This document shows positions 1 through 9,563 of a stretch of DNA of 64,000 bases, piece after piece. The translations under genes were made by a program, and so were the position numbers. Source of the DNA: CAIVVT01 sp963838205 (GTDB lineage: Bacteria; Acidobacteriota; Terriglobia; Bryobacterales; Bryobacteraceae); assembly GCA_963838205.1 (NCBI GenBank), contig CAWIQF010000011.1:86318-150317 (forward strand), read 5' to 3'. The notes beneath the pieces are model-generated. The model worked only from the letters and a program-made list of their open reading frames with translations, was not told where the DNA came from and searched no databases. Position 1 is the stretch's first letter; each line of letters begins with the position of its first letter.

Positions 1-38
1 GCGACCGGTCAAGCCCCGCGGCTTGACAGTTTGTAATC

Positions 39-83
39 GAGGCCGGCTTTCCTTCGTCAAGAGGTGAGCCGGCCTCATTGTTT
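39..83 (+). terminator. Hairpin resembling an intrinsic terminator
   Basis: A perfect 10-bp stem (GAGGCCGGCT at 39-48 with AGCCGGCCTC at 67-76) with an 18-nt loop is followed by ATTGTTT. A smaller perfect hairpin (TCAAGCC/GGCTTGA, 9-26) precedes it. These could end a gene lying left of the window. The T-run is short, so termination is only plausible. Confidence 0.45.
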
Positions 84-90
84 AGATCTT

Positions 91-200
91 GCTGAGCCGC
101 GACTCTTGTGACCGAGCCGCGCCCGTCTGACGGAGCCGCCACTGTCTGACGAAGCCGCCACTGTCTGACGGAGCCGCGACTGCAAGGAGCGGTTCTTCGC
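91..200 (+). repeat. Interspersed palindromic repeat, cluster A (family 1)
   Basis: Several half-units of the form GAGCCGC(G/C)ACTGTCTGACG run into one full unit, GAGCCGCGACTG followed by CAAGGAGCGGTTC, at about 171-195. The full unit is an imperfect palindrome (GAGCCGCGAC versus GGAGCGGTTC), like a REP sequence. The same unit recurs at about eight other places in the window in both orientations. The cluster directly abuts the left end of the IS481-type element. Confidence 0.8.
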
Positions 201-211
201 GGGTCCAAACC

Positions 212-1695
212 GGGGAGATGGGTTACATTTCTGACCGAGGACATGGGTGACAGTTGATTGGGGTTGACAGGTTCTGGGTTCCGCAACGGCATGCTGGGAA
301 GCGATGCCATGGAAGGAAAACAGAGCTATGGACCTGCGTGTCCAACTGATTCAGGAACACACCGAGGGTCAGAGTATTTCGGCGTTGGCCGAGATCTATG
401 ACATCTCGCGCAAGACGATTTACAAATGGCTGGCGCGCTATGACGCCGACGGGGTGGCCGGGCTGGTGGAGCGCAGTCGCGTCCCGCGGCATTCGCCGAG
501 CCAGGCTCAGCGACGACATCGTCGAGCGCATCATCGCCGCGCGCCAGCGCTGGGGCTGGGGGCCGCGGAAGTTGCGCGTGAAGCTGGCGGCGGCGGATCC
601 GCGCATCGCCTGGCCGGCGGCCAGCACGATCGGCGAGGTGCTGAAGCGGGCCGGGCTGAGGCGCACTCGCCAGCCGCGGGTGCGCACGCCGCCCTACGCG
701 CAGCCGTTGGCGGCCATCGATGGCGCCAATCAGACCTGGTGCGCCGACTTCAAGGGCTGGTTCCGCACCGGCGACGGCAGGCGCTGCGATCCGCTCACCA
801 TCACCGATGCGCACAGCCGTTACCTGCTGTGTTGCCAGATCACGCCCCACGCCGACACGATCCACGTGACCGCCCTGTTTGACGCCGCGTTCCGCGAGTA
901 CGGGCTGCCGCTGGTGATCCGCACCGATAACGGCGTCCCGTTCGCCAGCCGCGCGCCGGGCGGACTGAGCCGCCTGTCGATGCATTGGATTCAGTTGGGC
1001 ATCGTGCCCGAACGCACGCGCCCGGCCTCGCCGCAGGACAACGGGCGGCATGAGCGGATGCACTCGACGCTCAAGCAGGCCACGCTGCGCCCGCCCGAGC
1101 GCACCGCGCGCCGGCAGCAGGAGGCCTTCGACCGCTTCCAGCACGAGTACAATCACGAGCGGCCGCATGAAGCCCTGGCCGATGCGACGCCCGCCAGTTG
1201 CTACACCGCGTCCTGCCGCACCATGCCGCGCCGCATCCCGGAACTGCACTACGGCGACGACATCCAGGTGCGGCGCATTTCGCAGCAGGGCAGCCTGAAA
1301 TGGAACGGCGAGCGCACGTTTGTGAGCGAGATTTTCGCGCACCAGCCTCTCGGCCTGCGGGCGCTCGATGAGCGCTACTGCGAGGTTTTGTACGGACCGG
1401 TGACGGTGGGCTTTTTCGATACCTTCCGGCATCTGTTCCACCGCGCACTGAGCGTCCGGCTGAGACGACGTCTGGGGCTGGATCAGGAGTAAAAGCATGT
1501 GGAAATGCCGGCCCGTGGAAAGCGTGGAAATCCCCAAACAGGATTTCCCACCCTTTCCACCGGCCTTGGAAATCGCTCCGCGATTCCCACATTCCCACAC
1601 GCATTCCGATTGTCCGTATACTCACTGGGGACCCCAGAACACCCCCGGCCGAAGTGTTACCCATGTCCCCGGTCTGAAATGTCACCTATGTCCCC
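212..1695 (+). mobile_element. IS481-family insertion sequence, about 1.48 kb
   Basis: The left end at 212-254 (beginning GGGGAGATGGGTTACATTTC) matches the reverse complement of the right end at 1653-1695 (GGGGACATAGGTGACATTTC), so the element has inverted repeats of about 43 bp containing a GACATGGGT-type motif. Between them lies one transposase gene broken by a frameshift. The element sits inside interspersed-repeat DNA, with repeat clusters on both sides. I could not identify a target-site duplication with confidence. Confidence 0.82.
304..1492 (+). pseudogene. IS481-family transposase, frameshifted
   Basis: The protein starts MPWKENRAMDLR, typical of IS481 transposases. An N-terminal helix-turn-helix (SISALAEIYDISRKTIYKWL) is followed by an rve integrase core with the DDE residues in WCADFKGWF, IRTDNGVPF and NGRHERMH. 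The reading frame changes by +1 near 507 (AGGCTCAGCG). Removing that T gives a continuous SPSQASDDIVERIIAARQRWGWGP, which fits the family. The C-terminal part after the DDE core is complete to the TAA at 1492. As written the gene would not make full-length transposase unless the shift is programmed, which IS481 elements do not normally use. A sequencing error is the main alternative. Confidence 0.85.
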
Positions 1696-1715
1696 GGCCG
1701 GACACGCGTTGTTTC

Positions 1716-1839
1716 CGAGCCGCGCCCGCCGACGAGGCCGCCACTGTCTGACGGAGCCGCGACTGCAAGGAGCGGTGTTCGGTTGTGTCCTCGCCGCGAC
1801 TACTCGTTTGGGCCACCGCTCTTTTCAGTCGCGGCTCCA
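1716..1839. repeat. Interspersed repeat, cluster B, with an inverted (REPIN-like) pair
   Basis: A forward family-1 unit at 1754-1776 and a reverse-orientation unit at 1815-1837 are about 38 bp apart and match at 21 of 23 positions, so the transcript or single strand could fold into one long hairpin. Half-units lie at 1717-1750. This paired layout is what defines REPINs in other bacteria. The rest of 1696-2111 has no gene I can support, only short inverted repeats such as TTGGGCA/TGCCCAA near 1909-1922. Confidence 0.72.
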
Positions 1840-2111
1840 TAACAAGACAAGACCGCTCCGCGCGGTTCTTCGCCTTCGGAATTTTCAGTGCTCGCGCCGA
1901 GTCAATTGGGCAGTTTTGCCCAACTCGGTTTCTAAAATATTGATTCTAAAAGGCGTAAAATCGCTGGTTGGGAAATCGTTGCCCAATCGTTCCCGGCCGC
2001 GACCGATCTGGTATGCCTTCCTCGCGGCGCGTTGCAGCCCGGCGCTGTGGTTTGCCTGGCCACCAGCGCGCAGGGCGCGGAGCCGCTCGCCGCGGGTTGC
2101 GGATTCCCCAC

Positions 2112-2138
2112 AAAAAAGCCCAGGCCTTGCGGCCTGGG
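2112..2138 (-). terminator. Intrinsic terminator of the 66-aa secreted protein gene
   Basis: On the minus strand CCCAGGCC-GCAA-GGCCTGGG is followed by CTTTTTT, a perfect 8-bp stem with a T-run. It lies 32 bp after the stop of the minus-strand gene at 2170-2370, so it supports that small gene as real. Confidence 0.85.
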
Positions 2139-2169
2139 TGAAGGGTGCAATGGTGTGAGTTTGGAAGTC

Positions 2170-2370
2170 TTACTTCTGGACCGCGGGCGCGGTCGTGGTG
2201 GTCTTTTTGCCACTCGGCTTCTTAGTCGTTTTCTGACGCTTCGTGGTTTTCTTCGCGGTGGTCTTCGTGGGCGCCGGGGCCGGCTGGTCTGGAGTGGCCG
2301 GCGCCTGGGCGAATGCGAACGCCGTGCCCAGCAGGAACGCCATCGTGGTGAGAGATGCTAGCTGTTTCAT
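2170..2370 (-). CDS. Small secreted Lys/Thr-rich basic protein
   Basis: The 66-residue product begins with a clear signal peptide (MKQLASLTTMAFLLGTAFAFAQ) followed by a Pro-rich linker (TPDQPAPAPTK) and a strongly basic tail of repeated KKT/KRQK/KKTTTT stretches. No enzyme motif is present. The mature part, about 44 residues, should be unstructured and cationic, so binding to nucleic acid or anionic polymer is possible but not shown. A terminator hairpin follows directly, and the gene stands alone between repeat DNA and the divergent ROK gene. I do not recognise a named family. Confidence 0.7.
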   Translation of the reverse strand: MKQLASLTTMAFLLGTAFAFAQAPATPDQPAPAPTKTTAKKTTKRQKTTKKPSGKKTTTTAPAVQK

Positions 2371-2672
2371 GATCGAGCCTCCGAAATTTGATCTTTCAAT
2401 CGGGCGTCAACTTCTTGGAACTGGCGCCTTCACTAGGGTCAGACGCTCATGCCCCGGTGGCGTTGCCGAATCCGCCGGGACCCCCGTGAAATGGGCTCTC
2501 CGGATCCCTGGTTGGCGGGGGGTGGCGCGCGCCGGCGTGGCTGTAGCGCCCCTCAATTTGGATTCCGCGCGACCGCCGCGCGTCGCTTCCCGAGCCGCCG
2601 TGAGTTTGCGACGGCACGCGCCGCGGCTGTACTGTAGTGGCCGTCGGCCTTTTCTTTCTGGAGTTCCTTTTT

Positions 2673-4074
2673 ATGCCCTACGACATCGTCGTTCATCCTA
2701 AACTGAGACCGCCTGTAGATCCGGAGTTCCTCCCGGCAGCGCTGTGGAACCGCGCCTTCCGCGCCGCCGTCGCGGCCGCCGGCGGAGGCGAGAAGTTGGC
2801 CATCGCCTTGGAACGGCCGGATGGCTCCGTCTCCGTCTATCGCACCGCCGTGTTCGCCCACTTGGGCCCCGCCGTCGCGCTCAATGAGCGCTACGTCGAG
2901 CGCCTGGTGAAGTTCCTGCTGTGGCAGCGCGGCGGCTGCAAGCTGATCGTCGCCGGAGACCCCGCCATCGCCGCCCACATCAGCGGCGTCTATTCGCCGT
3001 TCGGCGCGCGCTCGTTCGATTTCGATTTCATGGGCGACAGCGTGTACCGCCAGCCGATGCAGATTCTCGGCGCGCGGTATGAAGATGCGCCACAAACGAA
3101 AGAGACCGGACTGCCGCTGGGGCGCCACCTGGACGGCTGCCGCATCGGCTTCGACCTCGGCGGCAGCGACCGCAAGTGCGCGGCGCTGATCGACGGCGAA
3201 CTGGTCTACAGCGAGGAGCTGGCCTGGGATCCGTATTTCAAGACCGATCCTCAATATCACTACGACGAAATCGACGACAGCCTGCGGCGCGCCGCCGCCA
3301 AGCTGCCGCGCGTCGACGCCATCGGAGGCAGCGCCGCGGGCGTCTATGTCGAATAACGAGATCCGCGTCGCTTCGCTGTTCCGCGGCGTGCCGCGCCAGC
3401 TCTTCGACAGCCGCGTACGCCGGATGTTTTTCGAACTGCAGAAGGCCTGGGGCGGCATCCCGTTCGTCGTCGTCAACGACGGCGAGGTGACCGCGCTCGC
3501 CGGCTCCATGGCGCTTGCGGACGGCGCGGTGCTGGGCGTCTCCATGGGCACCAGCCAGGCTGGCGGATACGTCACGCCGCAGGGCAATATCACCGGCTGG
3601 CTGAACGAACTGGCATTCGTGCCCATCGACTACCGGCCGGCCGGTCCGCTGGATGAATGGTCGCGCGATCACGGCGTCGGCGCCCAGTATTTCTCGCAGC
3701 AGGCCGTCAATCGCCTGCTCCCCGCCGCGGGCATCGAGCTGCCGAAGGAAATGCCGCTGGCCGAAAAGCTGGTCGAGACGCAGCGCCTGATGGCCGCCGG
3801 CGACGAACTAGCCAGGGCGATCTACGAATCGATCGGCGTCTATCTGGGCTATGCGGTCGCCCAGTATGCGGACTTCTACGAGCTGCGGCACGTGCTGGTG
3901 CTCGGCCGCGTGATGAGCGGGGAAGGAGGCGATGTGATCCTCTCCACCGCGCGCCAGGTTCTGAAAGAAGAGTTTCCCGAACTGGAGGAGAGCGTGCGCC
4001 TGCACGTCCCCGGCGAAAAGGAAAAACGGCACGGGCAGGCGGTGGCCGCGGCCAGCCTGCCCGCTATTCGATAA
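2673..4074 (+). CDS. ROK-type sugar kinase/regulator (ASKHA fold), one frameshift
   Basis: Reading starts at ATG 2673 (MPYDIVVHPKL), with GGAG 9 nt upstream. About 160 N-terminal residues of unclear role precede a phosphate-1 loop (IGFDLGGSDRKCAALIDGE); the second half carries VVVNDGEVTALAGSM and GVSMGTSQAGGYV, typical of ROK kinases. The frame breaks at 3354, where ...GVYVE hits a stop and the second half continues one frame over as NNEIRVASLFRG. Deleting the T of GAATAACG gives GVYVENEIRVASLFRG, so a single gene of about 467 residues is likely. No helix-turn-helix is visible, which favours a kinase over a repressor. The PIG-L deacetylase gene downstream suggests work on N-acetylated sugars. 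The substrate is unknown. Confidence 0.78.
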
Positions 4075-4157
4075 CGCGAGAAAATGGAGACGTGCCAGCT
4101 TGCAGAGATTGGCGGATCAAACCGCTTGCTTGCGCGCGCAGTTCCGCGACGGTTTCG

Positions 4158-4300
4158 GAGCCGCGAGCTTCGGAACCGCGAGCTTCAGAGCCGCGACCGT
4201 GTGACGGAGCCGCGACTGCAAGGAGCGGTTGTGTTGTTGCTGAGCCGCGACCGTGAGGGAGCAGAGGCGTTGCTGAGACGCGGCCGTCAGGGAGCCGCTA
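4158..4300 (+). repeat. Interspersed repeat, cluster C
   Basis: Five to six family-1 units or half-units lie between the ROK and PIG-L genes, including one full unit at about 4206-4230 (GAGCCGCGACTGCAAGGAGC...) and GAGCCGCGACCGTGAGGGAGC variants. The cluster separates two genes that would otherwise look like one operon. Confidence 0.8.
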
Positions 4301-4355
4301 TCGGAACCTCTGCAACCAGGCTAGAGAACCTAAAGGAATAGAGGAACAAGACACG

Positions 4356-5207
4356 ATGCAGTTTCACAACCCCGACGCAGACTTTTTCGTGCCCGACGGC
4401 ACACCGCAGGAGGCCGCCCTCAAGCGCACCACGCACCTGTGCGTGAGCGCCCATCAGGACGACATCGAGATCATGGCCTACCACGGCATCGCCGAGTGCT
4501 TCGGCCTGCCGGACCGCTGGTTCAGCGGAGTCGTGGTAACCAACGGCGCGGGCAGTCCGCGCTCGGGCATCTACGGCCATTACACCGACGACGAGATGCA
4601 GTCCATTCGCCGCCAGGAGCAGCGCACCGCAGCGTATGTCGGCGGTTACGCCTGCATGCTCCAGCTCGGCTACCCCAGTTCGGCCGTGAAGGATCCGAAG
4701 AGCGAAACCGTGATCGCCGATCTGCTGGCGATTTTCCAGGCTGCGAAACCGGAAGTCGTCTACCTCCACAACCTCGCCGACAAGCACGAGACCCACGTCG
4801 GCTCCAGCCTGCGCGCGCTGGCCGCGCTGCGCCGCCTGCCGCCGCAGGACCGTCCGAAAAAAGTCTACGGCTGCGAGGTCTGGCGCGACCTCGACTGGCT
4901 CTCCGATGACGTCAAGCAGTGCCTGCCGGCTTCGAAGTATCCCAACATCGCCGCCGCGCTCGTGGGCGTCTTCGACTCGCAGGTGAGCGGCGGCAAGCGC
5001 TATGACCTGGCCACCGCCGGCCGCCGCCTGGCCCACGCCACCTATTACGCCTCGCATGCCACCGACACCGAGACGGCCATGAACTTCGCCATGGACCTCA
5101 CGCCCCTGGTGGCCGATCCGGGCCTCGCCGTGGCGCCCTTCGTCACCGCCTTCATCGACAACTTCAAAGCCGACGTCGAAAAGAAGCTCGCCCAGCTCAT
5201 CGGATAA
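4356..5207 (+). CDS. PIG-L/LmbE-family zinc deacetylase
   Basis: The 283-residue protein has the family's metal site: an AHQDDIE motif (family form AHPDDE, here with Gln for Pro) at about residue 32 and a distal HNLADKHETH motif at about 148-157. Members remove N-acetyl groups from GlcNAc-type sugars or conjugates. There is no signal peptide, so it acts in the cytoplasm. Start at ATG 4356 follows GAGGAACAAG. The ROK protein upstream fits a sugar-handling pair: one enzyme deacetylates and the other phosphorylates or senses. The order of reactions and the substrate are inference. Confidence 0.85.
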   Translation: MQFHNPDADFFVPDGTPQEAALKRTTHLCVSAHQDDIEIMAYHGIAECFGLPDRWFSGVVVTNGAGSPRSGIYGHYTDDEMQSIRRQEQRTAAYVGGYACMLQLGYPSSAVKDPKSETVIADLLAIFQAAKPEVVYLHNLADKHETHVGSSLRALAALRRLPPQDRPKKVYGCEVWRDLDWLSDDVKQCLPASKYPNIAAALVGVFDSQVSGGKRYDLATAGRRLAHATYYASHATDTETAMNFAMDLTPLVADPGLAVAPFVTAFIDNFKADVEKKLAQLIG

Positions 5208-5228
5208 CCCGCCGCGCCGTTGTTCCTG

Positions 5229-5598
5229 AGCCGTGACCGTTTTTCCCGAGCCGCGACGATGTTTCTGAGCCGCGACCGTCTAACGGAGCCGCGACTGAAA
5301 GGAGCGGTTCTTCGTGTTGTTCCTGAGCCACGAGGATGTTTCTGAACCGCGACGGTGTTTCTGAGCCGCGACCGTCTAACGGAGCCGCGACTGAAAGGAG
5401 CGGTTCTTCGCGGTTTTTCTGAGCCGCGACTGGTTTCTGAGCCGCGACCGTCTAACGGAGCCGCGACTGAAAGGAGCGGTTCTTCGTGTTGTTCCTGAGC
5501 CACGAGGATGTTTCTGAGCCGCGACGGTGTTTCTGAGCCGCGATCGCCAGGGAGTGCTTCTTCGTGTTATTTCTGAGCCGCGCGTGTCAAGCAGCGGT
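5229..5598 (+). repeat. Interspersed repeat, large tandem cluster D
   Basis: This is the densest cluster. A composite unit of about 75-100 bp is repeated three to four times. It consists of TTTCTGAGCCGCGACCGTCTAACG, then GAGCCGCGACTGAAAGGAGC, then GGTTCTTCGTG with a linker such as TTGTTCCTGAGCCACGAGGATG. Successive composites are nearly identical, which points to recent tandem duplication. There are no unique spacers between units, so it is not a CRISPR array. Confidence 0.85.
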
Positions 5599-5738
5599 TG
5601 CCGCGCCTTGACTCGGCACCCTCCCAGGCCCGCGCTGACTGCGCACTCCGCCGCTTCGCTATCCTTGGGAGAATGAAGGCCCTCGCGGGCGTCGTCATTT
5701 GACGCGCGCATCAGGGCCGAAGAAAAGCCATAACAGCC

Positions 5739-6695
5739 ATGCAGGAAGAGCCACTCAGCAGCACCGAGGCCGCCCGGCCGGAACGCGTATCGATCGCCGG
5801 ACTGCTCCTGCGCGCCGGCTTCTTCGTGCTGACCATCTGGTTCGGTTTGAATCTGTTCGGCCTGTTCATCCACGAGACGCTGGGCTACTTTCCGGCGGCC
5901 ACGCTGAGCCCGTTCCTGGCTGCGGCGCTGGCCAGCGCCATCGTGGTCCGGATCTATGAACGCGGGCGGCTCGCCGACATCGGGATGGGCTGGAGCCACG
6001 CCTCCACCCACCAGTTCTGGCTAGGCCTGGCGGCCGGCGCGGTCTCCGCGGCGCTGGTCACCGGCGGGGCGCTCATGTGCGGCTTGGCGACATGGGTGCA
6101 GAACCCCGACCCTGCCGCCGCGTTCGGCTTCGGCAAGCTGGCCATGGTGAGCATCCTGCTGCTATTCGGCGCAGTCGGCGAGGAGCTGATGTTCCGCGGC
6201 TACGCCTTCCAGTTGCTGGCCGGTGCTTTCGGGTTGTGGCGGGTCACCATTCCCTTCGCCATCCTGTTCGCCCTGATGCACCTGGGCAACCTGGACATCG
6301 GGTCGCCGGCAGCCGGCCAGGCCGCGCAGTTCGGCGTGAATTGGGTGAAGCTCGGCTCGGGCTGGCTCGGCATCTTCAACACCGGCCTGTGGGGTGTGCT
6401 GTTGTGCGTCGCCATGTGGCGCAGCGGCGCGCTGTGGCTGCCGATCGGACTGCACTTCGGCTGGAACATCGCCCTGCCGCTCGCCGGCGCGCGGCTGAGC
6501 GGGTTTACAATCGTGTTGACGGGCTACGAGCTGAAGTGGACCTCGAGCGTTTGGCTGAGCGGAGGCGAGTACGGCCCGGAGGCGAGTGTCCTGACCACCA
6601 TCGTCTGTGTGCTGCTCCTGATCTGGCTGTGGCGCAGCCGCCTCGAGCGCCAACCTTCCCTGCTGCTCGATGCCCGCGAGGAGCCTGCGCCATGA
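5739..6695 (+). CDS. CPBP-family intramembrane metalloprotease (CAAX protease-like)
   Basis: The 318-residue protein has about eight hydrophobic segments. It carries the CPBP motifs: EELMFRGYAF (EExxxR) near residue 148, HLGNLDIGS and a final HFGWNIALP histidine motif. Members are Abi/CAAX-type glutamic intramembrane proteases, some linked to bacteriocin immunity. The stop overlaps the next gene's ATG (ATGA at 6692-6695), so the two are translationally coupled, making the coupled secreted protein a candidate partner. Its real substrate cannot be read from sequence. Confidence 0.85.
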   Translation: MQEEPLSSTEAARPERVSIAGLLLRAGFFVLTIWFGLNLFGLFIHETLGYFPAATLSPFLAAALASAIVVRIYERGRLADIGMGWSHASTHQFWLGLAAGAVSAALVTGGALMCGLATWVQNPDPAAAFGFGKLAMVSILLLFGAVGEELMFRGYAFQLLAGAFGLWRVTIPFAILFALMHLGNLDIGSPAAGQAAQFGVNWVKLGSGWLGIFNTGLWGVLLCVAMWRSGALWLPIGLHFGWNIALPLAGARLSGFTIVLTGYELKWTSSVWLSGGEYGPEASVLTTIVCVLLLIWLWRSRLERQPSLLLDAREEPAP

Positions 6696-7528
6696 AGCCG
6701 GCCGGCGTCGCACTGCTGTTTGCCATCGTGCTGCTCGCGTGCGCGCCGGCACAAACCACGACCGATCAGAAGGGTAAAGAGGACACCGTCCGCGCTCTGA
6801 CCGACGAGGAGAAGCTGACCCTGATTCGCGGTCTCTCGGCAGAATATGCCAAGGTGAAGGCCTTTCTGCCGCACTCGAAGAAGGCCCTGCGGTTCAACGC
6901 TGACGGCACCTACGACAAGGCCGGCTGGCGCGAGGCGGGGACGGAATTCGGCCCCGTGGCGCGCCTCGACGAACAGGTCCAGGTGACCCGGGTGGACCTC
7001 GAGGACGACGAGATTATTTTGGTGCTCAACGGCGGGTTCAAACCCAAGGGCAAGTGGTATCAGAACATGCAGGTGGGAGGCGGCCTCGGCGGGACCGCCA
7101 CGCAGCCGGTAACCAACAAGGACACGCGCAGCTTAGGCACCACGGTCGCGCTCCACTGGCAGGGCCGCATCCCGCCCTCCATCACGCCCACCGAGGTCAA
7201 GCGGATCCTCAAGCCCGTGCTCGACTTCGACACGCGCAGCGCCTCGGAAGACTACTTCGCCACCCTGCCCAAGGAAATCCAGGAGGCCATCAAGGCCAAG
7301 CGCGCCGCCGTCGGGATGACCCGCGATCAGGTCCGGATGGCCATGGGCATGCCGCGCGATAAGGTGCGTGAAACCAAGGACGGCCTGGAGACCGAGGATT
7401 GGATCTACGGCCTCCCGCCCGGCCGCATCACCTTCGTCACTTTCGCCAACAGCAAGGTCATCGCGGTCAAGGACGCCTACGCCGGTCTCGGCGGATCCAC
7501 CGCGCCGCCATTGAAGCCCGCGCAGTAA
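6692..7528 (+). CDS. Secreted protein with SmpA/OmlA-like C-terminal domain
   Basis: The start ATG 6692 overlaps the CPBP stop by 4 nt. The 278-residue product begins with a signal peptide (MKPAGVALLFAIVLLACAPAQ), possibly of lipoprotein type (LLACA, a weak lipobox). The middle part is of unknown fold. Residues of about 205-265 (GMTRDQVRMAMGMPRDKVRE...EDWIYG) resemble the SmpA/OmlA (BamE-like) domain, in which a GMTxxQVxxxxG-P turn is typical. An envelope role is likely. Coupling to a membrane protease suggests a shared quality-control function, which is inference. Confidence 0.65.
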   Translation: MKPAGVALLFAIVLLACAPAQTTTDQKGKEDTVRALTDEEKLTLIRGLSAEYAKVKAFLPHSKKALRFNADGTYDKAGWREAGTEFGPVARLDEQVQVTRVDLEDDEIILVLNGGFKPKGKWYQNMQVGGGLGGTATQPVTNKDTRSLGTTVALHWQGRIPPSITPTEVKRILKPVLDFDTRSASEDYFATLPKEIQEAIKAKRAAVGMTRDQVRMAMGMPRDKVRETKDGLETEDWIYGLPPGRITFVTFANSKVIAVKDAYAGLGGSTAPPLKPAQ

Positions 7529-7552
7529 CGTCGCCGTCATAATCCGGACATG

Positions 7553-7596
7553 AAACTCCGTTGGAATTGGCCGCAAACTCCGTTGGAATTGGCCGC
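7553..7596 (+). repeat. Perfect 22-bp tandem duplication
   Basis: The unit AAACTCCGTTGGAATTGGCC plus GC occurs twice without a gap just upstream of gap. It could hold two copies of a regulator-binding site or be a simple slippage product. Confidence 0.75.
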
Positions 7597-7659
7597 GCCC
7601 CGGCGCGCTTTGATATCCTGGAATTTCGATTTGCATTCCATTTGAAAGGATCATTTTGC

Positions 7660-8673
<1,014 letters not shown>

Positions 8674-8726
8674 GCTCCGTCGCGACAGGGGCCCGGCTCA
8701 CCAGCCGCGCTCGCCAGATAATCTCA

Positions 8727-8769
8727 ACGGCCTCGGACGCCGCAGCGCGTCCGGGGCCGTTCGTGTTCT
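8727..8769 (+). terminator. Rho-independent terminator after gap
   Basis: CGGCC-T-CGGACGC pairs with GCGTCCG-G-GGCCG around a CGCA loop (12 base pairs, one mismatch) and is followed by TTCGTGTTCT. The position, 54 bp after the gap stop, fits termination of that gene. Confidence 0.75.
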
Positions 8770-8831
8770 AGCGCCGTGACCGCGTTCCCGGCGAGCGCCA
8801 CATACAGGAATCTCATTCGAGAGAGATAACT

Positions 8832-9164
8832 ATGAAAAAGCAAACTAAGCGCGCAGTCCCGGCCTTCGCTTTCGAAGCGCAAGAAGCCGCGTGGTGGTTC
8901 GAGAACCGGAAGTCCCACGACAAGGAATTCGCCGCGACCGTGAAGAAGGGCGAGGCGCAAGTGCTGACCGCGGAGAAGTTGCGGGCGCGGATCGAGGCCT
9001 CCCGAGCCCGGACGCCGGCGCGCGTGGTATCGCTTCGGGTTCCGGAAACGGACCTGGCCTTGGCCCGCAAGCAGGCAGAGCAGAAGGGGCTCCCTTACCA
9101 GACCTACATCAAGTCCTTACTGCACGAAACGCTGGCCGAGCGCGAGAAGCGCAAGGCAGGATAA
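8832..9164 (+). CDS. Ribbon-helix-helix antitoxin-like protein without an adjacent toxin
   Basis: The 110-residue protein starts MKKQTKRAVPAF. A central motif (EEAAWWFENRK-like EAAWWFENRKSHDKEF) resembles CopG/BrnA-type antitoxins. The C-terminal half (RVVSLRVPETDLALARKQAE...PYQTYIKSLLHETL) is a ribbon-helix-helix DNA-binding domain. A GAGAGA purine run precedes the ATG. Such proteins usually pair with a BrnT or HicA-like toxin encoded upstream, but the preceding 150 bp hold only the gap terminator, so this looks like an orphan antitoxin. The next module, a PIN pair, lies on the other strand. Confidence 0.72.
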   Translation: MKKQTKRAVPAFAFEAQEAAWWFENRKSHDKEFAATVKKGEAQVLTAEKLRARIEASRARTPARVVSLRVPETDLALARKQAEQKGLPYQTYIKSLLHETLAEREKRKAG

Positions 9165-9211
9165 TCGCCGAGCGGGAGTTGGGAAGGGCAGGGAAGTCCA
9201 CGTCCGTTTCC

Positions 9212-9330
9212 ACGGTGGATGCGCGGTGCGCGCACGGTAAACTCACGGTGAAACCATGGTGCGCGCATGGTGAATTCACGGTAAAGCCACGGTCCGCGCG
9301 CGGTGAAACACGCGGCGATTCGCCCTGACC
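9212..9330 (+). repeat. Interspersed repeat family 2, left of the PIN toxin-antitoxin pair
   Basis: Units of the form CACGGTGAAACCACGGTCC-GCGC occur twice in tandem with small changes. A closely similar single unit lies in the same orientation at 10018-10099, so the toxin-antitoxin genes between are bracketed by direct repeats. A more diverged cluster of the same family lies at 34808-34952. Confidence 0.72.
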
Positions 9331-9338
9331 ACCCAGGG

Positions 9339-9563
9339 CTAGAACCGGTCTTCCGGGGCGGGTTCGGCGGCTGGAACCTTGTCCAGCGCGGCCAGGAAAC
9401 GCTCGCGGCTGCCGCGTTCGGCCATTTGCTCCACGCGGGTCCAGCCGGAGAGTTGTTCGGCCAACGCCGCCGCCACGATTCGCTCGACCGATACCTGCTG
9501 CCGCGCAGCCAGCTCCGCAATCTGGCGGTACACCGTGTCGGGAACTGTCACGTTCAGAGTCAT
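9339..9563 (-). CDS. Antitoxin of the PIN-domain module
   Basis: The 74-residue protein opens MTLNVTVPDTVYRQIAELAARQQVSVERIVAAALAEQL, a ribbon-helix-helix type DNA-binding domain (strand TLNVTVP then two helices). Its tail is acidic and disordered (VPAAEPAPEDRF) and would wrap the toxin. It lies downstream of the PIN toxin gene and overlaps its stop by 4 nt (ATGA). Autoregulation by binding the promoter upstream of the toxin gene is usual for such pairs. Confidence 0.8.
   Translation of the reverse strand: MTLNVTVPDTVYRQIAELAARQQVSVERIVAAALAEQLSGWTRVEQMAERGSRERFLAALDKVPAAEPAPEDRF

Noticed and set aside
326..1600. Long open frame antisense to the IS481 transposase
   Set aside because: Arg/Ala/Pro-rich composition without domains, created by GC-rich codons of the transposase on the other strand.
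3346..4074. Second half of the ROK protein as an independent gene starting MSNNEIRV
   Set aside because: It begins in the middle of the ASKHA fold and continues exactly where the upstream frame stops; a one-base change joins them.
5229..5598. Possible CRISPR array in the dense repeat cluster
   Set aside because: Units are palindromic and vary in length, the DNA between units is itself repeated rather than unique, and no cas gene is in the window.
5045..6011. Two overlapping minus-strand frames encoding repeated SRGSVRRSRLRN-type peptides
   Set aside because: They are chance translations of the interspersed repeat cluster and run into flanking genes.
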